A stretch of 64,000 bases of DNA. Origin: Aphelenchoides besseyi. Its lineage: Eukaryota > Nematoda > Chromadorea > Rhabditida > Aphelenchoididae. The notes under the pieces are model-generated. The model saw only the letters and a list, made by a program, of their open reading frames with translations. It was not told the origin of the DNA and did no database searches. The stretch is taken from the NCBI GenBank assembly GCA_024699855.1, contig JAMPIQ010000003.1:1798001-1862000 (forward strand), given 5' to 3'. Positions 32,703-44,254 of this stretch are shown here, piece after piece. Position numbers and translations under genes: made by a program. Positions within the stretch are counted from its first letter, which is position 1. Every line of letters starts with the position of its first letter.

Positions 32703-33112
32703 AGAACAACTCAACGTGCGATGGAACGCCGCGTACTTGGCATCAGACTCCGCGACAAAATCCGAAGCGAAAACGTCCGAGCACAAACGCAATTCAAAGA
32801 TGCGGTGGAAGACGCTCTTCAAAGAAAACTCAGATGGGCCGGACATGTGGCACGACGGAATGACAATCGATAGACGACCAAAACCACTTTTTGGCGACCA
32901 TTTGATTGCAAACGTCCACTTGGAAGACCTGCTGATAGATGGCGAAAAGACTTGGAGCGCACGATGGGAACGTCATGGCCACAAATCGCCCAAGACCGGA
33001 GCGAATGGAAACAGAGGTCGAAGTATTCGCATCAACTTATCATTTAATCCAACCTGCCTCTTATTTCACATTGTATTGATAGTTGATTGAAACGAATAAA
33101 CTTGTAACTTGT
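32703..33112 (+). mobile_element. 5'-truncated RTE-type non-LTR retrotransposon
   Basis: The 410-bp fragment carries the last part of an RTE reverse-transcriptase ORF: RTTQRAMERRVLGIRLRDKI, LRWAGHVARRND, an internal TAG, then RPLGRPADRWRKDLERT and APQIAQDRSEW-like residues. These are hallmark motifs of the C-terminus of RTE/CR1 elements. The 3' end is AT-rich (GAATAAACTTGTAACTTGT). It is flanked by an exact 11-bp target-site duplication, AGCAAAGACTC, at 32692-32702 and 33113-33123. The element is dead. Confidence 0.85.
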
Positions 33113-33445
33113 AGCAAAGACTCGATCAAGCTGATTTTGCACGCATGCATTTCGAGAAGAAGTATCGGAGCAAGAAAGAAAATTGAGTTGCTCAAAGAAC
33201 TTCAAACAAAAAATGATGCAATCCATTTGATTCAACAGCAAGATAACTTGATTGAATGCTTGAAAATGGTAAGCATCTTTAGTTCATTGTCTAGTAACTT
33301 TTTAATTTTTAGAAATTGCAAAGAACTCAAACTTCTAGGTATTCATTGCAATCGACGGCTTGTCCATCGCCCAATTCAACTTTAAATTACCAGCCACCAC
33401 CTCCGCTATTCGATTTACCATCACGTGGGTTTCCTTCCGCAGTTA

Positions 33446-34871
33446 CAGTAGCGAGCAAAAATCTGGACACTTTTTTATGTTCAGTTAGAAGCGCATTTAG
33501 TTGCGCTGTTGTTTGCGCATTTAAAAAAAGTTGTTTAAAGAAATGTAGAGCATTGTCTTAGCTTCAATTTGACACCAAATATGCATTATTCTGAACGTTC
33601 TCTATAGAAATTGGTTTTGACAACAGCAAATCGGTTGAAAAATCTCGAGCAAAAATCTGGACACTTTTACAGACATATGAAACAAACAGAAGAAAAGTCG
33701 GTTTATTTGGCTGATTTTAATAAGTTGAGATCAATATTTTGTCGCGGATCCTTTTTGCTTGATTACGGCTGCGCACCGGCGGGGCATTGACTCGATCAAT
33801 TTGGAAAAATATAAAGTGGGGATTTGAGACCATTGATACGAAAGTTCAGCGAAAAGTTCTTCCCGTTTTTTGAACTTTTTACCACGGAGACCTTCTTGGA
33901 GTTTTGACCAAAGATTCTCAATAGGGTTGAGGTCCGGAGACTGAGCCGGCCACGGTAAAACTTTCACTTTCTTTGACCCGAGAAATTTTTTGACCGATTT
34001 GGCGGTATGTTTGGGATCATTGTCGTGTTGAAAAACCCATCCCGGAGTCCCTTTTTGTTGTGCCCAAGGTAACATGATAGTTTCCAAGATATTCTTGTAC
34101 TTGAATTGATCCATGATACCGTCAATTTGAAACAACGGACCCAACCCTTCCAGACTAAAACAGCCCCAGACCATGACATTACCACCGCCGTGTTTTACCG
34201 TACCAATAGTGTACTTCGGATCAAATCGAGTGTTGGACGGACGACGGATGTAACGAATACCATCAGAATTGCACAGATTGAACTTTGATTCGTCGCTCCA
34301 AATAACTTTCTTCCAGTCGTCGATCGTCCATTGCGCATGCTCTCGGGCAAAAGCCAGTCGTTTCTTCTTGTTGATTTCAGAGATGAACGGTTTCTTGGCA
34401 GCGATTTGACCATGTAATCCAACTTCTGATAAGCGTCTTCGAACTGTGTGAACTTGAATTTGTGAGACGCCGGCTTCTGTGGCGAATTCGGATGCCGATA
34501 ATTTCGGGTCTTTTTTGAAACACGCACAAGTTTACAGTCGGTTCTAAACGCACTGAACAATAGTAGAAGTTTAAAACTAATCCCGAAGATGTCTTACGTG
34601 GTCGTCCACGTTTTTCATCATTCACCGGCTTCTTGGCACGTACGTCAACTTTCCGGACGGCACTTTTGCCCATTGATACGCGATTTCCAATTTCTTCGAA
34701 TGTCAGCTCGTCAACATCTCGCAATTTTAGAATCAACTGCTCGATTTGTAGACTAGTTTTAACTCTTGGAGTCATTGCAGTAAATGAATAACAAAAACAA
34801 TGAAAAACAATGGGGAAACCGAAAGAAATTTCTTATAAGAAAAAAAGTGTCCAGATTTTTGCTCGCTACTG
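33446..34871. mobile_element. Tc1-like DNA transposon (TA target site)
   Basis: The 1426-bp element has terminal inverted repeats of about 31 bp beginning CAGTAGCGAGCAAAAATC. It is bounded by TA at 33444-33445 and 34872-34873. A partial internal direct copy of the TIR (GAGCAAAAATCTGGACAC) occurs at about 33647. It encodes a minus-strand transposase with a frame break. The insertion point lies in a 43-bp intron of the surrounding gene. Confidence 0.93.
33731..34775 (-). pseudogene. Tc1-family transposase, frameshifted
   Basis: The N-terminus (MTPRVKTSLQIEQLILKLRD, then EEIGNRVSMGKSAVRKV) is the paired-type helix-turn-helix. An AT-hook-like RGRPRKTSS follows. The catalytic core is present in another frame: VIWSDESKFN (first Asp), FQHDNDPKH (second Asp) and NPIENLW (Glu). 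I count 34 residues between the second Asp and the Glu, which gives the DD34E signature of Tc1. The frame breaks between the helix-turn-helix part and the core, in a small stretch around a run of six A near 34515 (CAAAAAAG on the minus strand). An intron-like stretch near 34560-34605 also sits in the linker. The copy cannot make full transposase without repair, but divergence of the TIRs is low, so the insertion is fairly recent. Confidence 0.85.
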
Positions 34872-34918
34872 TAACATTAATTTCTAAAGTTTTAGCGTTT
34901 CTGAAAAAGACAGATTAG

Positions 34919-35592
34919 ACGAATACAAAATACCGGAAGTATACCTAATCTTGCATGAGCAATAAGAATGGAGTTCCATTGAAGATTTTTATTCCTTGAT
35001 TTTGTTAACAATTGTATACCATTAGAATTGTTGTAAAATATTTAGTTTTGTTTATTGGAAAATAAAGTTCGTCTTGTTAAGAACATTAGGATATAATAAA
35101 AGACAATCTCAATTAGCTAACTATCACTTGTTCTCCTCTTTGGGAAGTATCTCGACGATCATTTCGAAACCTCAAGTTTACAGCAATTGAGTGCTCAGGT
35201 GATTTTAGTTCGTTAAAACATTAACATCATTGCTCAATTTTGTTCATGAATCTTACAGTTTTTTGATTATCAACATTAATGGAGTGTTAGTTCTGAGCTT
35301 TGAACAAAAGAACGTTTATTGTTTTAACAATTCACCTGAGGTGAACTTTCAGTCTTGTAGTTTAACTGAGTCGTTGTAATTATTCGTCAAGGATCAAACA
35401 CAGACAACATGTGGGCTTAATTAAAAGTCCACATCTGATCACAAGAACGATTTGTTTGCACAGAAAGCGTCTTTTTTGTTGACGACACGAAAATCGATGC
35501 TCGAAATTCTCCGCTTCAACGATCGAATTTCTCTCCGGTTTGCTTAAATTTTCCGTTTATTTTATTGTTGGAAATGATCTGATTCGATCGCT
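34919..35592. other. Intergenic region upstream of sut-2
   Basis: No gene is supported. The region is AT-rich and likely carries the sut-2 promoter near its right edge. Confidence 0.4.
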
Positions 35593-38017
35593 ATGTCTTC
35601 GGTTGTTTCATCCGCTAACTATGCGTTCACGAAGAAATTACGGGTAAGTCGAGAATCTCATTTTAACTTCTTCGTTCCAACTTCTAGGCAGCCATCAAAG
35701 CCAAAATCGAGGAGATGGGCGTCGATGCCGATGACGAGCTTCCCGACTACGTGATGGTGTTGGCGGCCAATAGAAAGGAAAAACCACAAATGAAATCTGA
35801 TCTGCAGCTTTTTCTCGGAAAATTCACGAGTCCATTTGTCGATTGGTACGGAGAAGTTTATGTCGATGATCGAATTTTGATCTTTAGGTTGTTTCAAGCA
35901 TTCGATCGAATTCAGAAGAGCGGAACTGAGACTTCGGAACGCAAACCCGATCCATCGCCACCACCACCGAAAAAAGAAAAGAAACGGAAAGAGGATGACT
36001 CGTGAGTTTGAATCCAGTGACTGACGTATTTCTATTGTTTTAGTTCGAAAGATTCGAAGAAGTCGAAAAAAAAGCCGAAGATTGAGGCTCCAACAAATGC
36101 CGATTTGAAGCGACCGGCCAACTTGAATTCACGCTGTGGTCCGCTACAAAATGCTGTGGTTTCGATTCTAAAGACCAATCCACCAATCGAGTAAGCAGCC
36201 TTTTTTTACATCTTTGCATTTTTCTGGTTCTCTAGGAAAGCTCGGGAGTCGGAGAAGAAACACTCAAAAGACGATCGTCATTCGTCGAAAAGGAAAACAG
36301 AAACCGAAAGAGTCGAAGTTAAAAGGGAATCTAGACGGCGAATCGAATACGAAAACAATCACAGAAAGTCACCCGAAGCTCGGAAACGACGAGTTGATGA
36401 GCGAGAAGAGAAAGTGGTAGTCAAAGAAAGGAAACGGGATCACAGATTGAAACACGAACGTCAAGTCGACTCACCTTTGGAAGTCGGGGACTCACCACCG
36501 CGTTTTCAAGCTGTGAAGAAAAACGATAGAAAGGTAAGTTACAACAATAAAAAATTGTTGATGAGCTTCTTTAGGACACGAAACGAGAATCTCCCGTCCC
36601 TTCTTTCCGTTCCGTTCTTCGAACTCGATCTCCATCAGTTGAGATCAAACGAGTTGAGAAACGGAAAAAAGGTTTTTTATTCTTTCTAGTTTTGCTGATT
36701 CAAATGTTCAGATCGGACCCCCGAAATTATCAAACTGAGTCCCGATCCACCGCAAAAGACTGTCGAAGAAAAAGAAGACAAAAACTCCACGACTTTCATT
36801 ATTCGCGTTGGAAACAAAGAAATTCGTCGAACTGTCGCGAACGATCCTCCCGATCCTCATGGCGCCAACGACAAGAACAATGCAAATTTTGTCGAAAAGA
36901 AACGAAAACGTCGAGCTGATGATCCCGGTAACTTTGCTGCTCACGAATTAAACAATTTTCTTTTGTTTTAGGTCGAACTGCTGCTCGTTTGCTTAGCAAT
37001 CAACTGAAGGCAACGGTTGTTGAAAGGCCACGAATTACCGCTCCAGCGGCAAGCAGCGAGCCAGTGGTTAAGAAGCCAAAGGTGGTGGAACAATCTGTAG
37101 TTAAACAACAAATTACTTCGGGAGTTGAAGCAGAAATAAAAACTGAATCGGTTAGTTTTCCTTTTTTTTACAGTTAGATATTCGAGTTGTTCAGCTGTTG
37201 AAACCGTTGGCCGCAAATTGGAATGGACGAATCACGATTGAAGACGAGAGCAGCGACGAAGGTAAAGAGATAGATCATTTCTTTTGATTGTTTGAATTCA
37301 GATGAACAGCAAATTGACAAAGTGATTGCGGCACTTGATCGTGATCAATTGACTAGTCAAATTCTTCCGACCGCAATGCTTACACGTCCAACTTACTATC
37401 CAGTTGGCGTTCAACAACAAGTCTTGAGTGTAAGTTTCCTCATTTCGATTCATTTCTATTTTGGTGTTTGCAGCAATCATCGAGTGTGTCTTATGTCGCT
37501 CTCCCGACCGTTCAACAACCTCAACGCTCAAATGAACGATGTCGATTTTGGCCGAACTGTGATCGGGGTGAAGCCTGTGTTTTCCATCATCCAACAAAAC
37601 CATGCGCCACATTTCCGAATTGTGTTTTTGGCGACAAATGTCTGTACATTCATCCGATTTGCAAGTTCAATACTCGTTGTACGCGTGCGAATTGTCCGTT
37701 CACTCATGATCTGAAGGGAACAGCAACGTAAGTTGTGTCTCCGAGTTTTTATTCTTTTTCCAGTCAATTACTCCAAGCAATTCAACCGGCAGTTCCATCA
37801 AAGACGTCGATTCCGTGCAGATACCAAGGAAAATGCACAGATCCAAATTGCGCATTCTTCCACCCACCCGTGAGTTTTCGTCTTTTGATTTAAAATCAGA
37901 AATGGGGTTTAGGATTGTCGTTATGGTATGTCTTGTACCAATCCTCGATGCACGTTCTCTCATAAACGTCCCGATTTGAAGAAGTTCCAGTGGACTGCCA
38001 CATCGACGAGCTCATAA
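35593..38017 (+). CDS. sut-2: ZC3H14/Nab2-type poly(A)-binding zinc-finger protein
   Basis: The family binds poly(A) RNA in the nucleus and limits tail length; the worm member SUT-2 modifies tau toxicity. After MSSVVSSANYAFTKKLR and an intron, the PWI-like N-terminal domain reads AAIKAKIEEMGVDADDELPD, YVMVLAANRKEKPQM and DLQLFLGKFT, closely matching ZC3H14. A long Lys/Glu/Ser/Arg-rich middle follows. At the end are five CCCH fingers: CRFWPNCDRGEACVFHH, CATFPNCVFGDKCLYIH, CKFNTRCTRANCPFTH, CRYQGKCTDPNCAFFH and CRYGMSCTNPRCTFSH. Introns are 40-55 bp. The protein ends TATSTSS. The domain order and finger number match the orthologues, so the assignment is firm. It is convergent with the small membrane gene at 38389. 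Confidence 0.92.
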
Positions 38018-38388
38018 CTTTTCTTTTGTTTTACCGGTATAAACGTTGTCATTAATAAACTTTAACCTTTTTTGTATTGTTTTGATCGGTTTAGTGCAAT
38101 GCTGACATTCGGTTCATTGGAATGTCTTTAAGAACATCTTCCTTTCGTAGCTCATCGCTCTTCCACTTACCGTATTGAAAGCTCAAGCGATTATCTCTTT
38201 GAAAAAATTGCACAAGGTAAGCGAAAGGTCGGGAATAAGCCACAGTTTTATTTTCAGGAATGTGGTTGTGAGTTCTGTTCGAAGTCAAAATCGGTCGAAG
38301 TGACGAAACAGAAAAAGAAGTGGATTTTCTTTTAAGCTTACGAGTTGAGATAAAGATTTGGGTTTCCAAATGAGTTTATTTGGAATAT

Positions 38389-38954
38389 TTAAGCAAGAGC
38401 ATTGGATGAAGCCATTGCTTTCCAGTTTGGAGAAATATCGGGAGTTTTCGTTGCACTGCGATTTCCTTCTAATGGCTTGTTTTTTTGTTCGTTAGATCTT
38501 TGTGTCGGTGGACTGACCGACGGCTTGTGATTCGGAACCAAAAAGTAATTCGATGGCTGAAGTTTGGCCTCCGCTTCTTTCGCTGCCATTAGCTTTTCTT
38601 CTGTTTGGATCTGAGAAACAACCATAAGGTTTGAGTTGAAGTGAAAACTTACGCTTCTTTCCGGTCGCTCTTTGTTTCTGATCTTTGTACAAAAGATTGT
38701 GATTGACAGCCCGATGGTCACAATCGTCAAAACTCCTTTTCCTCTGAAGTCTCTTTTTCAATTGAAATCCTCCCGAGCACTTACAACCCAATCAGCAGCC
38801 ACAGAAGTGGTAGTCCCGTAACACCGCAAGTTCCGTCGTTCTCTCCATGGACATCAATCGAATGATAACCGCTAAATGAACAAGTTTTTGAGTACTAGCA
38901 ATAGCCAACTCACATGACTTCAGTGATCAAAAGAGGAACAAGAATAAGCAGCAT
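38389..38954 (-). CDS. Small single-pass membrane protein, unassigned
   Basis: The start MLLILVPLLITEVM acts as a signal peptide. A very short extracellular part follows (SGYHSIDVHGENDGTCGV), then a hydrophobic segment split by an intron (GLPLLWLLIG / VLTIVTIGLSITIFC) that makes one transmembrane helix. The tail of about 90 residues contains an Ala/Glu helix (EEKLMAAKEAEAKLQPSN) and a Ser/Pro end. Introns near 38606-38653, 38739-38788 and 38887-38913 are acceptable. It is not a family I can name. Other genes of this size and shape are common among unnamed nematode membrane proteins. A start a little upstream (38957 or beyond) is possible but would not change the signal peptide much. Confidence 0.6.
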
Positions 38955-39247
38955 CGCAAGTGCGTGCGAACAAACCGAAATGACTGATTCGAATCAACAG
39001 CCAACAAAAATGCAATTACTTTTCCAAATGCAAAGTTTCCAATTTGTGATATTGCTACTTAGATGTGTGTAAAATGAATATTAAATTGAGATTTCATTCT
39101 TCTGAAGTTTAACTTTACTTTTAAACCCAAAAAAAAGATTTTTGACTGTTGAATTAATGTTTTAGTAACTAGCTTTTTACTATTAATATACTCTTTAATA
39201 AGCTCGGATCTTTATTGTACTATGCATATAATACGGAAATCTTAGAG

Positions 39248-40730
39248 TTATTGCTTAGAATTAGGAAGACGAAAATGTTTCTTGAGAGGTGCCCAATCGC
39301 GATTGTACTTCTGATCAACATGGTTTTCGCGGGCCCAATCAGTCACAACCATACTGAAGGAGCTCTCAAACATGAATGCCTAAACTCAATTTCGCTGCTT
39401 GTAATTGATTCTCACTAACCATCGTTCCATCTGCTACTCGTTGTGGTTTCAGTTCTTCGGTCGACGCTCGTTCGAAACAAACTGCATCAGGACCATGAGG
39501 TGTCATTATTGAGTGCAACGAGCCACCGCCCGGTTGGAAGGCACCTGCTTTAGCTTCGTAATTTCCAACAATCAATCCCATGTACTCGCTCATACAGTTG
39601 CGATGATAATACGGTGGTCGGAACGTGCGTTCTGCTACACCCCAACGTGGTGGAAATATCACGAAGTCGGCAATCGCAACGCCAACTCGTGGTGATGGAG
39701 CGGTCAAGACGGTGAAAATGGAGGGATCGCAATGGTCGACAGAAACCGTGTTGATAGTCATGAATTTGCGTAAATCGTATTTGAATGGAACGTAGTTGCC
39801 GTGCCATGCAACAACATCAAAAGCCGAATGATCCTGTTGAGCAACGAAGTAATGTCCTTGATACTTCGAAATGACATCGAATCGACAGTCTCGATCTTCG
39901 AACCACGCAGTTGGCGTTTTGAAATGCCGAGGATTAGCCAATCCATTTGCTCCGATTGGTCCCAGATCCGGCAGTTGAAAATGAGTGCCGAAGACCTCGA
40001 GTATGTAACCACGAGCTTCGTTCTCGACATCAACGGCAAATCGAATGCCTTGAGGAATCACGCAAATTTCCAGTGGGTCAACACGCATTCTACCAAATTC
40101 GGTAGTTATGTTCAAAGAACCAAGTTGTGGAACTAAAAAGAATTCCACTTATACAACTCAATGTGCATACCAATCAAGAAATCGCCGTCTGCATTGTAAA
40201 AACACTTGTCTTTCATAATTGTGTTGCATCTGAACATGTGTATCGCTATGCCGTTTCGAACTGTCGGATCGCCTGCACCACAAAAAGTTGTCAATCCCTA
40301 AGAATTATAATGAAAGCTAATCGTTTTGAAGTACCTGAACAAAATCGACATGTTCCTTTTCATCGAACATTGGAAGTGGAGTCCATCGAAATTGATTTGG
40401 AGTTGGTGGAAACGAGTCGAAGCGACTAGCCAACGATTCGGGTGTTTTCGTTTCCACGAAAGGCTCGTGATGAACAGATGGTTGAATTCGATATAACCAC
40501 GATCTTCTGTTCTCACGTCTCGGAACGGTAAACGCAGTTCCGGAAAGCTGTTCGGCATACAATCCGTAAGCACATTGCTGGGGACTGTTTTGATCTTTGG
40601 GCAACGCATCTGGACATCGTGGATCTTCGCTGGTGAACTCGTTTCCAAATCCACTCAAATACGACAACTAAAATGTTCGATCAAAGTCAATCAACGAACA
40701 AAATACCTTGGAAAAAGCTTCAGCGGACAT
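39248..40730 (-). CDS. hgo-1: Homogentisate 1,2-dioxygenase
   Basis: The enzyme opens the ring of homogentisate in tyrosine and phenylalanine breakdown. A short first exon (MSAEAFSK) is joined by a 39-bp intron to [18 protein letters not shown]. The central part (EVCVIPQG-like [39 protein letters not shown]) is very close to the human enzyme. The iron site is intact: [14 protein letters not shown] supplies His and Glu, and [12 protein letters not shown] the second His. The C-terminal exon is found after an intron near 39380-39422 and reads [16 protein letters not shown], then [15 protein letters not shown] and TAA, so the protein is complete. The unspliced frame that ends at 39366 is an artefact. 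Introns also lie near 40130-40165 and 40300-40340. Confidence 0.95.
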
Positions 40731-40989
40731 TCTCGATCAGAAAATAGCGACAAACTGATAACCCGAATTGATAATCAACAGTCGAAACGTGCGCAATAAA
40801 AAGGGCGAAGATCATAAGAATGAGCAAACCGATTGGTCTGTCAATGAAACTCGCGATCACGACGTTCGATTTGAGTTGTTTACTATGCGGACATTTCTTT
40901 CTTTTACGTGCGTTTCCTAACACTTTTCATTTGATCTTATTCTTATGCTATTAATATATTTGCACAATGTAAGGTTTATGAGAAGCCAG

Positions 40990-42240
40990 TTAAAAGCGAT
41001 TGGAAGCATCAGCAATGGTTGCTGAAAATCGACTTCTTTCGCGTTTTCTATCATTATTAATCTGTTGGATTGCTGTCGTGGTTGTTGAGAATGATAGAAG
41101 TTGGAACAGCGCGCTGCGTATTCGACCAACAAAAACGATTGTAAGCAGCACATTAGCAATTGGATTAAGTTGCAAAAGTAAGTTGCTAGTCAAATTAACC
41201 AGCGGTACCCCAGTGCAATTCGAATTGAATTCACTGACGTAGATAATTGGTAGAACAATAAGACTAATGGAAACTATTGCCTAAATTAAACTGATAATTT
41301 GCTATTGAATAGAATCCTACGTATACGATCATCACCCTATTGAACTGCTGATGCAACTTCGTACGCGAACTAAATGAGATTGAACGAATATGTCGGCTGC
41401 TTGCAATTCCAAAATAAATGGCTACGAGATAGCCCGAGATCATAACCATCAAAATCGCCTGATTCAAGTATTGATTTCGAGGATCTTGCTGAAATACGTA
41501 TAAGTCCCGTAAACTGGTTGAACAAACTAAGTTGGTGCCGTAGAGTTTCTGAGGTTGAATATTCGGATAACCAGAATACTGAAGGATTACCGTAGAAGCG
41601 AAAACGATATGTTCATCTTTCCATGCTTGATAGTTGATCATAGTTAATGTTCCACAAAGAAACAATAAGAAGATGAGAATTAAAATGAACACAAAAAGTC
41701 GAAACCCTCGTGGAGCAGAGCCACTAAAAAAGAGTCGATGAGAACCTGAAAACAGCACTCACTGAACTAACAAATGATGTCGATAGAAGAACTGTATTCC
41801 AATGCAAGCCCAATGAAAATCAAACAACATTGCTGCGAGAAACATGGAAAGATCGTATAATCGTGGGTATCCAAAATCGAAACACGAATTTACTATCGCA
41901 ATAACATATCCGTAACTCGAAGTCGTAAACTGATAAAATCAAAAGTCAATCGTCTTCCTTGTAAACTTACAGGCGCAATCATAAGTTGCACAAGTGACAT
42001 GCAAACATCCACAGAAAGACCAATCCAAATGACCGGACGCAGATATTTCAGTTCATTATTCTGATGTATAAGAAGATAGGCAAGAAGCAGATTGAGAACG
42101 ATTGTAATGATGGTTATTGAATACGTTAGAATTCTGTGAACATCCAAAATCCACGTGTTGTTTTGAAATGAAAGACTATTAGACGTGTCGTTGAATTGGA
42201 TGACGGATCTTCCAGAGCTATCCAATAGAGAACAGTTCAT
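40990..42240 (-). CDS. Nematode 7TM chemoreceptor
   Basis: The protein starts MNCSLLDSSGRSVIQFNDTS with glycosylation sites. TM1 is YSITIITIVLNLLLAYLLI, then ELKYLRPVIWIGLSVDVC (the loop LRP motif before TM2). After an intron (about 41927-41967) comes TTSSYGYVIAIVNSCFDFG, DLSMFLAAMLFDFHWACIG (TM3) and FFYRHHLLV. Another intron leads to GSAPRGFRLFVFILILIF (TM4). TM5 is ILMVMISGYLVAIYFGIA, followed by SSRTKLHQQFNRVMI. The last exon, after an intron near 41275-41320, gives TM6 (IVSISLIVLPIIYV) and TM7 (NPIANVLLTIVFVGRIR), with a Ser/Thr/Arg tail. The receptor is complete. Sequence style (APRG before TM4, QxNRxMI before TM6) matches the neighbour at 42759. They are head to head, 518 bp apart. Confidence 0.83.
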
Positions 42241-42758
42241 AACAAATTTTATTCTTTTAATTGTTATTCTTCAAGGATAGACTGACCGTTCTTACTTCAT
42301 TCACGTCGTTTAAGGCGATAAGTCAATATTGTATTTCGTCTCCAATAGTTTGTCAATCGTTGAAATTGTATCATAGAAAGTCTACGAAGTTCCTAGAAGT
42401 ATCTTAATTCTTAAGATTAAAATTTGAATTCCTATAATTTTAGGGAACTGAAGAATTGTCGTCAAAGACGTTTGAGTTTTGTGCTCATTATACACATCGT
42501 AATCGATTAAAAGTGAACAGTGTTTATTGTCTAAACAAAGTCTTGTGTGAAATCTTCTCCAAATGCAACAGGCATCAAATCTGTGTCATTTTTGTTCGTT
42601 AGATCATCGAATTTGTTCTTAGAACTTGAAAATTGGAGTTTATCTGGCTATATACTAGAAAACAGAAATTTGTGGTAAACAAGCCATGTACAAATACGCG
42701 AAAGAGACATATATACGACATCCAACTCGTAGGTTACTTTAACATTCAATACGGTCAA
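42241..42758. promoter_or_regulatory. Shared upstream region of two head-to-head chemoreceptors
   Basis: The 518-bp gap lies between divergent start codons of two related receptors. It must hold both promoters. No clear motif was found by eye. Confidence 0.45.
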
Positions 42759-43957
42759 ATGGGTTGTTTTCAAATCGATGCTGACGGCAAGGAAATAGTC
42801 GAATTTCAAGACGATGTGGTTGATGATCCGACGAACGTGTTATGTAAGTTGCTGTCAACAGCATGTTTAACTGTCAATTTAGTGTTCCATCAAGTTTACA
42901 CGTCACTGGTGACTGTTACTGCCATCGTTATGAATCTAGTTGTCGGTTGGATTATTTGGCAAAGTCAAAATAATGTCTGCAAAATGAGACCGATACTTTT
43001 GACTCACTGCGTAATCGATGTCATTTGGCAAGTAAGTTAAAAACAAATAAAGATCCTATGACGAATTCTAGACGATGAACTTGATTCTGCATCGCTTTCT
43101 TATAGCAGGATATTCGCGCAGCATATATTTCTTTAACAACGGCCTTCATCTGCCGTTGAGTTACAATTACTTTATGATTGCTCGGCTGTTGAGTATATTT
43201 ACTTTGCTTTCTCACGACTTTGTTCCGGTACAGTTTATCTATCGCTACTATTTGATCAGATTGTAAGTGCAAAGACAGACGTTCACACGTTATCCATCGA
43301 GCTTTTAGCGGTGATCGTCCACGAGGTTGGAAACTCATTTGTTTTCTTCTCAGTTGTTCTGGGACTATTTTCATTCACTACTATTTTGCTCTTCACGTTT
43401 CCCCAATAGCTCCACAAATGAATTCAAAGTTTCTGAACGACTCGATGGTCATTCTCAATCACTACGGTTATCATTTACAGCCGAACGAGATTTACGGAGG
43501 AATGGTAAAGTGTTACATAACACATCTTTTTGATCTAAGTTTGTAGATGCCGAGCAACGTTTTTACGTGGCGAATATACGCTTCACTATCCAGCTACTTG
43601 ATCATCGTTGCTTGTGCTGTTTTGGTTCGCAGACATCTGCGTGTGAAGATATTCAGTTCGGTCACCAGGCGCTTGAATGCTCAGTTAGATAAAATGCTTG
43701 CTGCATTGGTTGGTTACAAGAACGATAGCAATAAGTAGAAAATCTTTTAGGCGCTCATACCAATTTTTGCGAATATCTGGCCGGTGTTCTTAAACGCCTG
43801 GATCGGAACGATGTGCGATGTTCCAAAATACCTCAACTTATCAATTGTAATGGTACTCGTCTTTGCTCCTTTGGCCTATCCTTTGCTTTCCCTTTGGTTT
43901 ATAAAACCATATAGAACGAGTTTTGTAAAGATAATTCGATGCTCATCTAATAGCTGA
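42759..43957 (+). CDS. Nematode 7TM chemoreceptor with SINE-derived stop
   Basis: The start MGCFQIDADGKEIVEFQ leads into DDPTNVL and, after a 41-bp intron, LFHQVYTSLVTVTAIVMNLV (TM1). VCKMRPILLTHCVIDVIWQ is the loop before TM2. Further exons give GLHLPLSYNYFMIARLLSIF, FIYRYYLIRL, GDRPRGWKLICFLLSCSG (TM4), the extracellular loop, SYLIIVACAVLVRRHLRV (TM5), IPIFANIWPVFLNAWIG (TM6) and IVMVLVFAPLAYPLLSLW (TM7). It ends FIKPYRTSFVKIIRCSSNS. The PYR motif places it with str/srh-type receptors. The TGA at 43955-43957 uses the first base pairs of an inserted SINE: the codon AGC is in the target duplication and TGA spans the border. Without the element the frame would continue for about 30 residues to a TAA near 44336. 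The receptor core is complete. Confidence 0.83.
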
Positions 43958-44254
43958 GGACAGCGTGGTGCAAAGGTAACACGTCTGCACAGAGTTCGGT
44001 GGCTCCCAGGTTCAATCCCTGGTCGAGCTGTAATGCGAACTCCGCTGTTCTCGCCCCACCCAGGCGGTACCAATTCTGGAAGCCAATGGGTACCTTGAAT
44101 TCAAGGGGAAGCACGGGGGCGCTGTTCAGAGCTGGCAACTCGCAACAGCAATGCCCTTACAATATGCCAAGACCCGAACATAATAGGGCGTTCGGAGCCT
44201 CTCCATCGCTTGCGATTGAATCAAAAGAGGGGATTTTTCGTGCTTTTCGTGCTT
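43956..44254 (+). repeat. tRNA-derived SINE with target-site duplication
   Basis: The 299-bp element has a tRNA-like head: ACAGC..GCTGT can pair as an acceptor stem, GTGGTGCAAAGG fits an A-box, and CCAGG-TTCAATC-CCTGG is a perfect T-arm with the B-box. A GC-rich unrelated body follows (CGGTACCAATTCTGG, GGGGGCGCTG). The tail is a tandem TTTTCGTGC. A 10-bp exact duplication, TCTAATAGCT, flanks it at 43946-43955 and 44255-44264. These are the marks of LINE-mobilised SINEs. It does not match any functional tRNA well (the anticodon arm is poor). Confidence 0.8.

Larger units (their letters stand above)
32486..34918 (+). pseudogene. Small coiled-coil gene interrupted by two mobile elements
   Basis: The ATG frame begins MPSGRNSRLETMRSEQFQ. 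It continues through LYTRIEA and a 36-bp intron (about 32650-32685) into NLQQRL, where an RTE fragment has landed. Beyond the element the host sequence resumes with a coiled coil (KKIELLKELQTKNDAIHL, QQQDNLIECLKM), an intron (about 33268-33312), and a Pro-rich exon (NYQPPPPLFDLPS). A Tc1-like element lies inside the next small intron; the final exon reads PFLKKTD and then TAG at 34916. With the RTE fragment removed, the frame from NLQQRL does not run directly into the coiled-coil frame, so I treat the gene as decayed. No known domain is present. It could still make a truncated product. Confidence 0.5.

Noticed and set aside
39366..39422. hgo-1 ending at the first in-frame stop (LSLGIHV)
   Set aside because: A GTTAGT..GTTTAG intron removes this stretch, and the next exon matches the conserved C-terminus of the enzyme.
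41015..41242. Plus-strand small secreted ORF (MVAENRLLSRFLSLLICW...)
   Set aside because: It lies opposite the last exon of the chemoreceptor 40990-42240, whose minus-strand TM6 and TM7 codons explain the hydrophobic frame.
43876..44138. Minus-strand GC-rich ORFs at the end of the chemoreceptor
   Set aside because: They fall in the SINE, whose tRNA-like head and duplication explain the composition.
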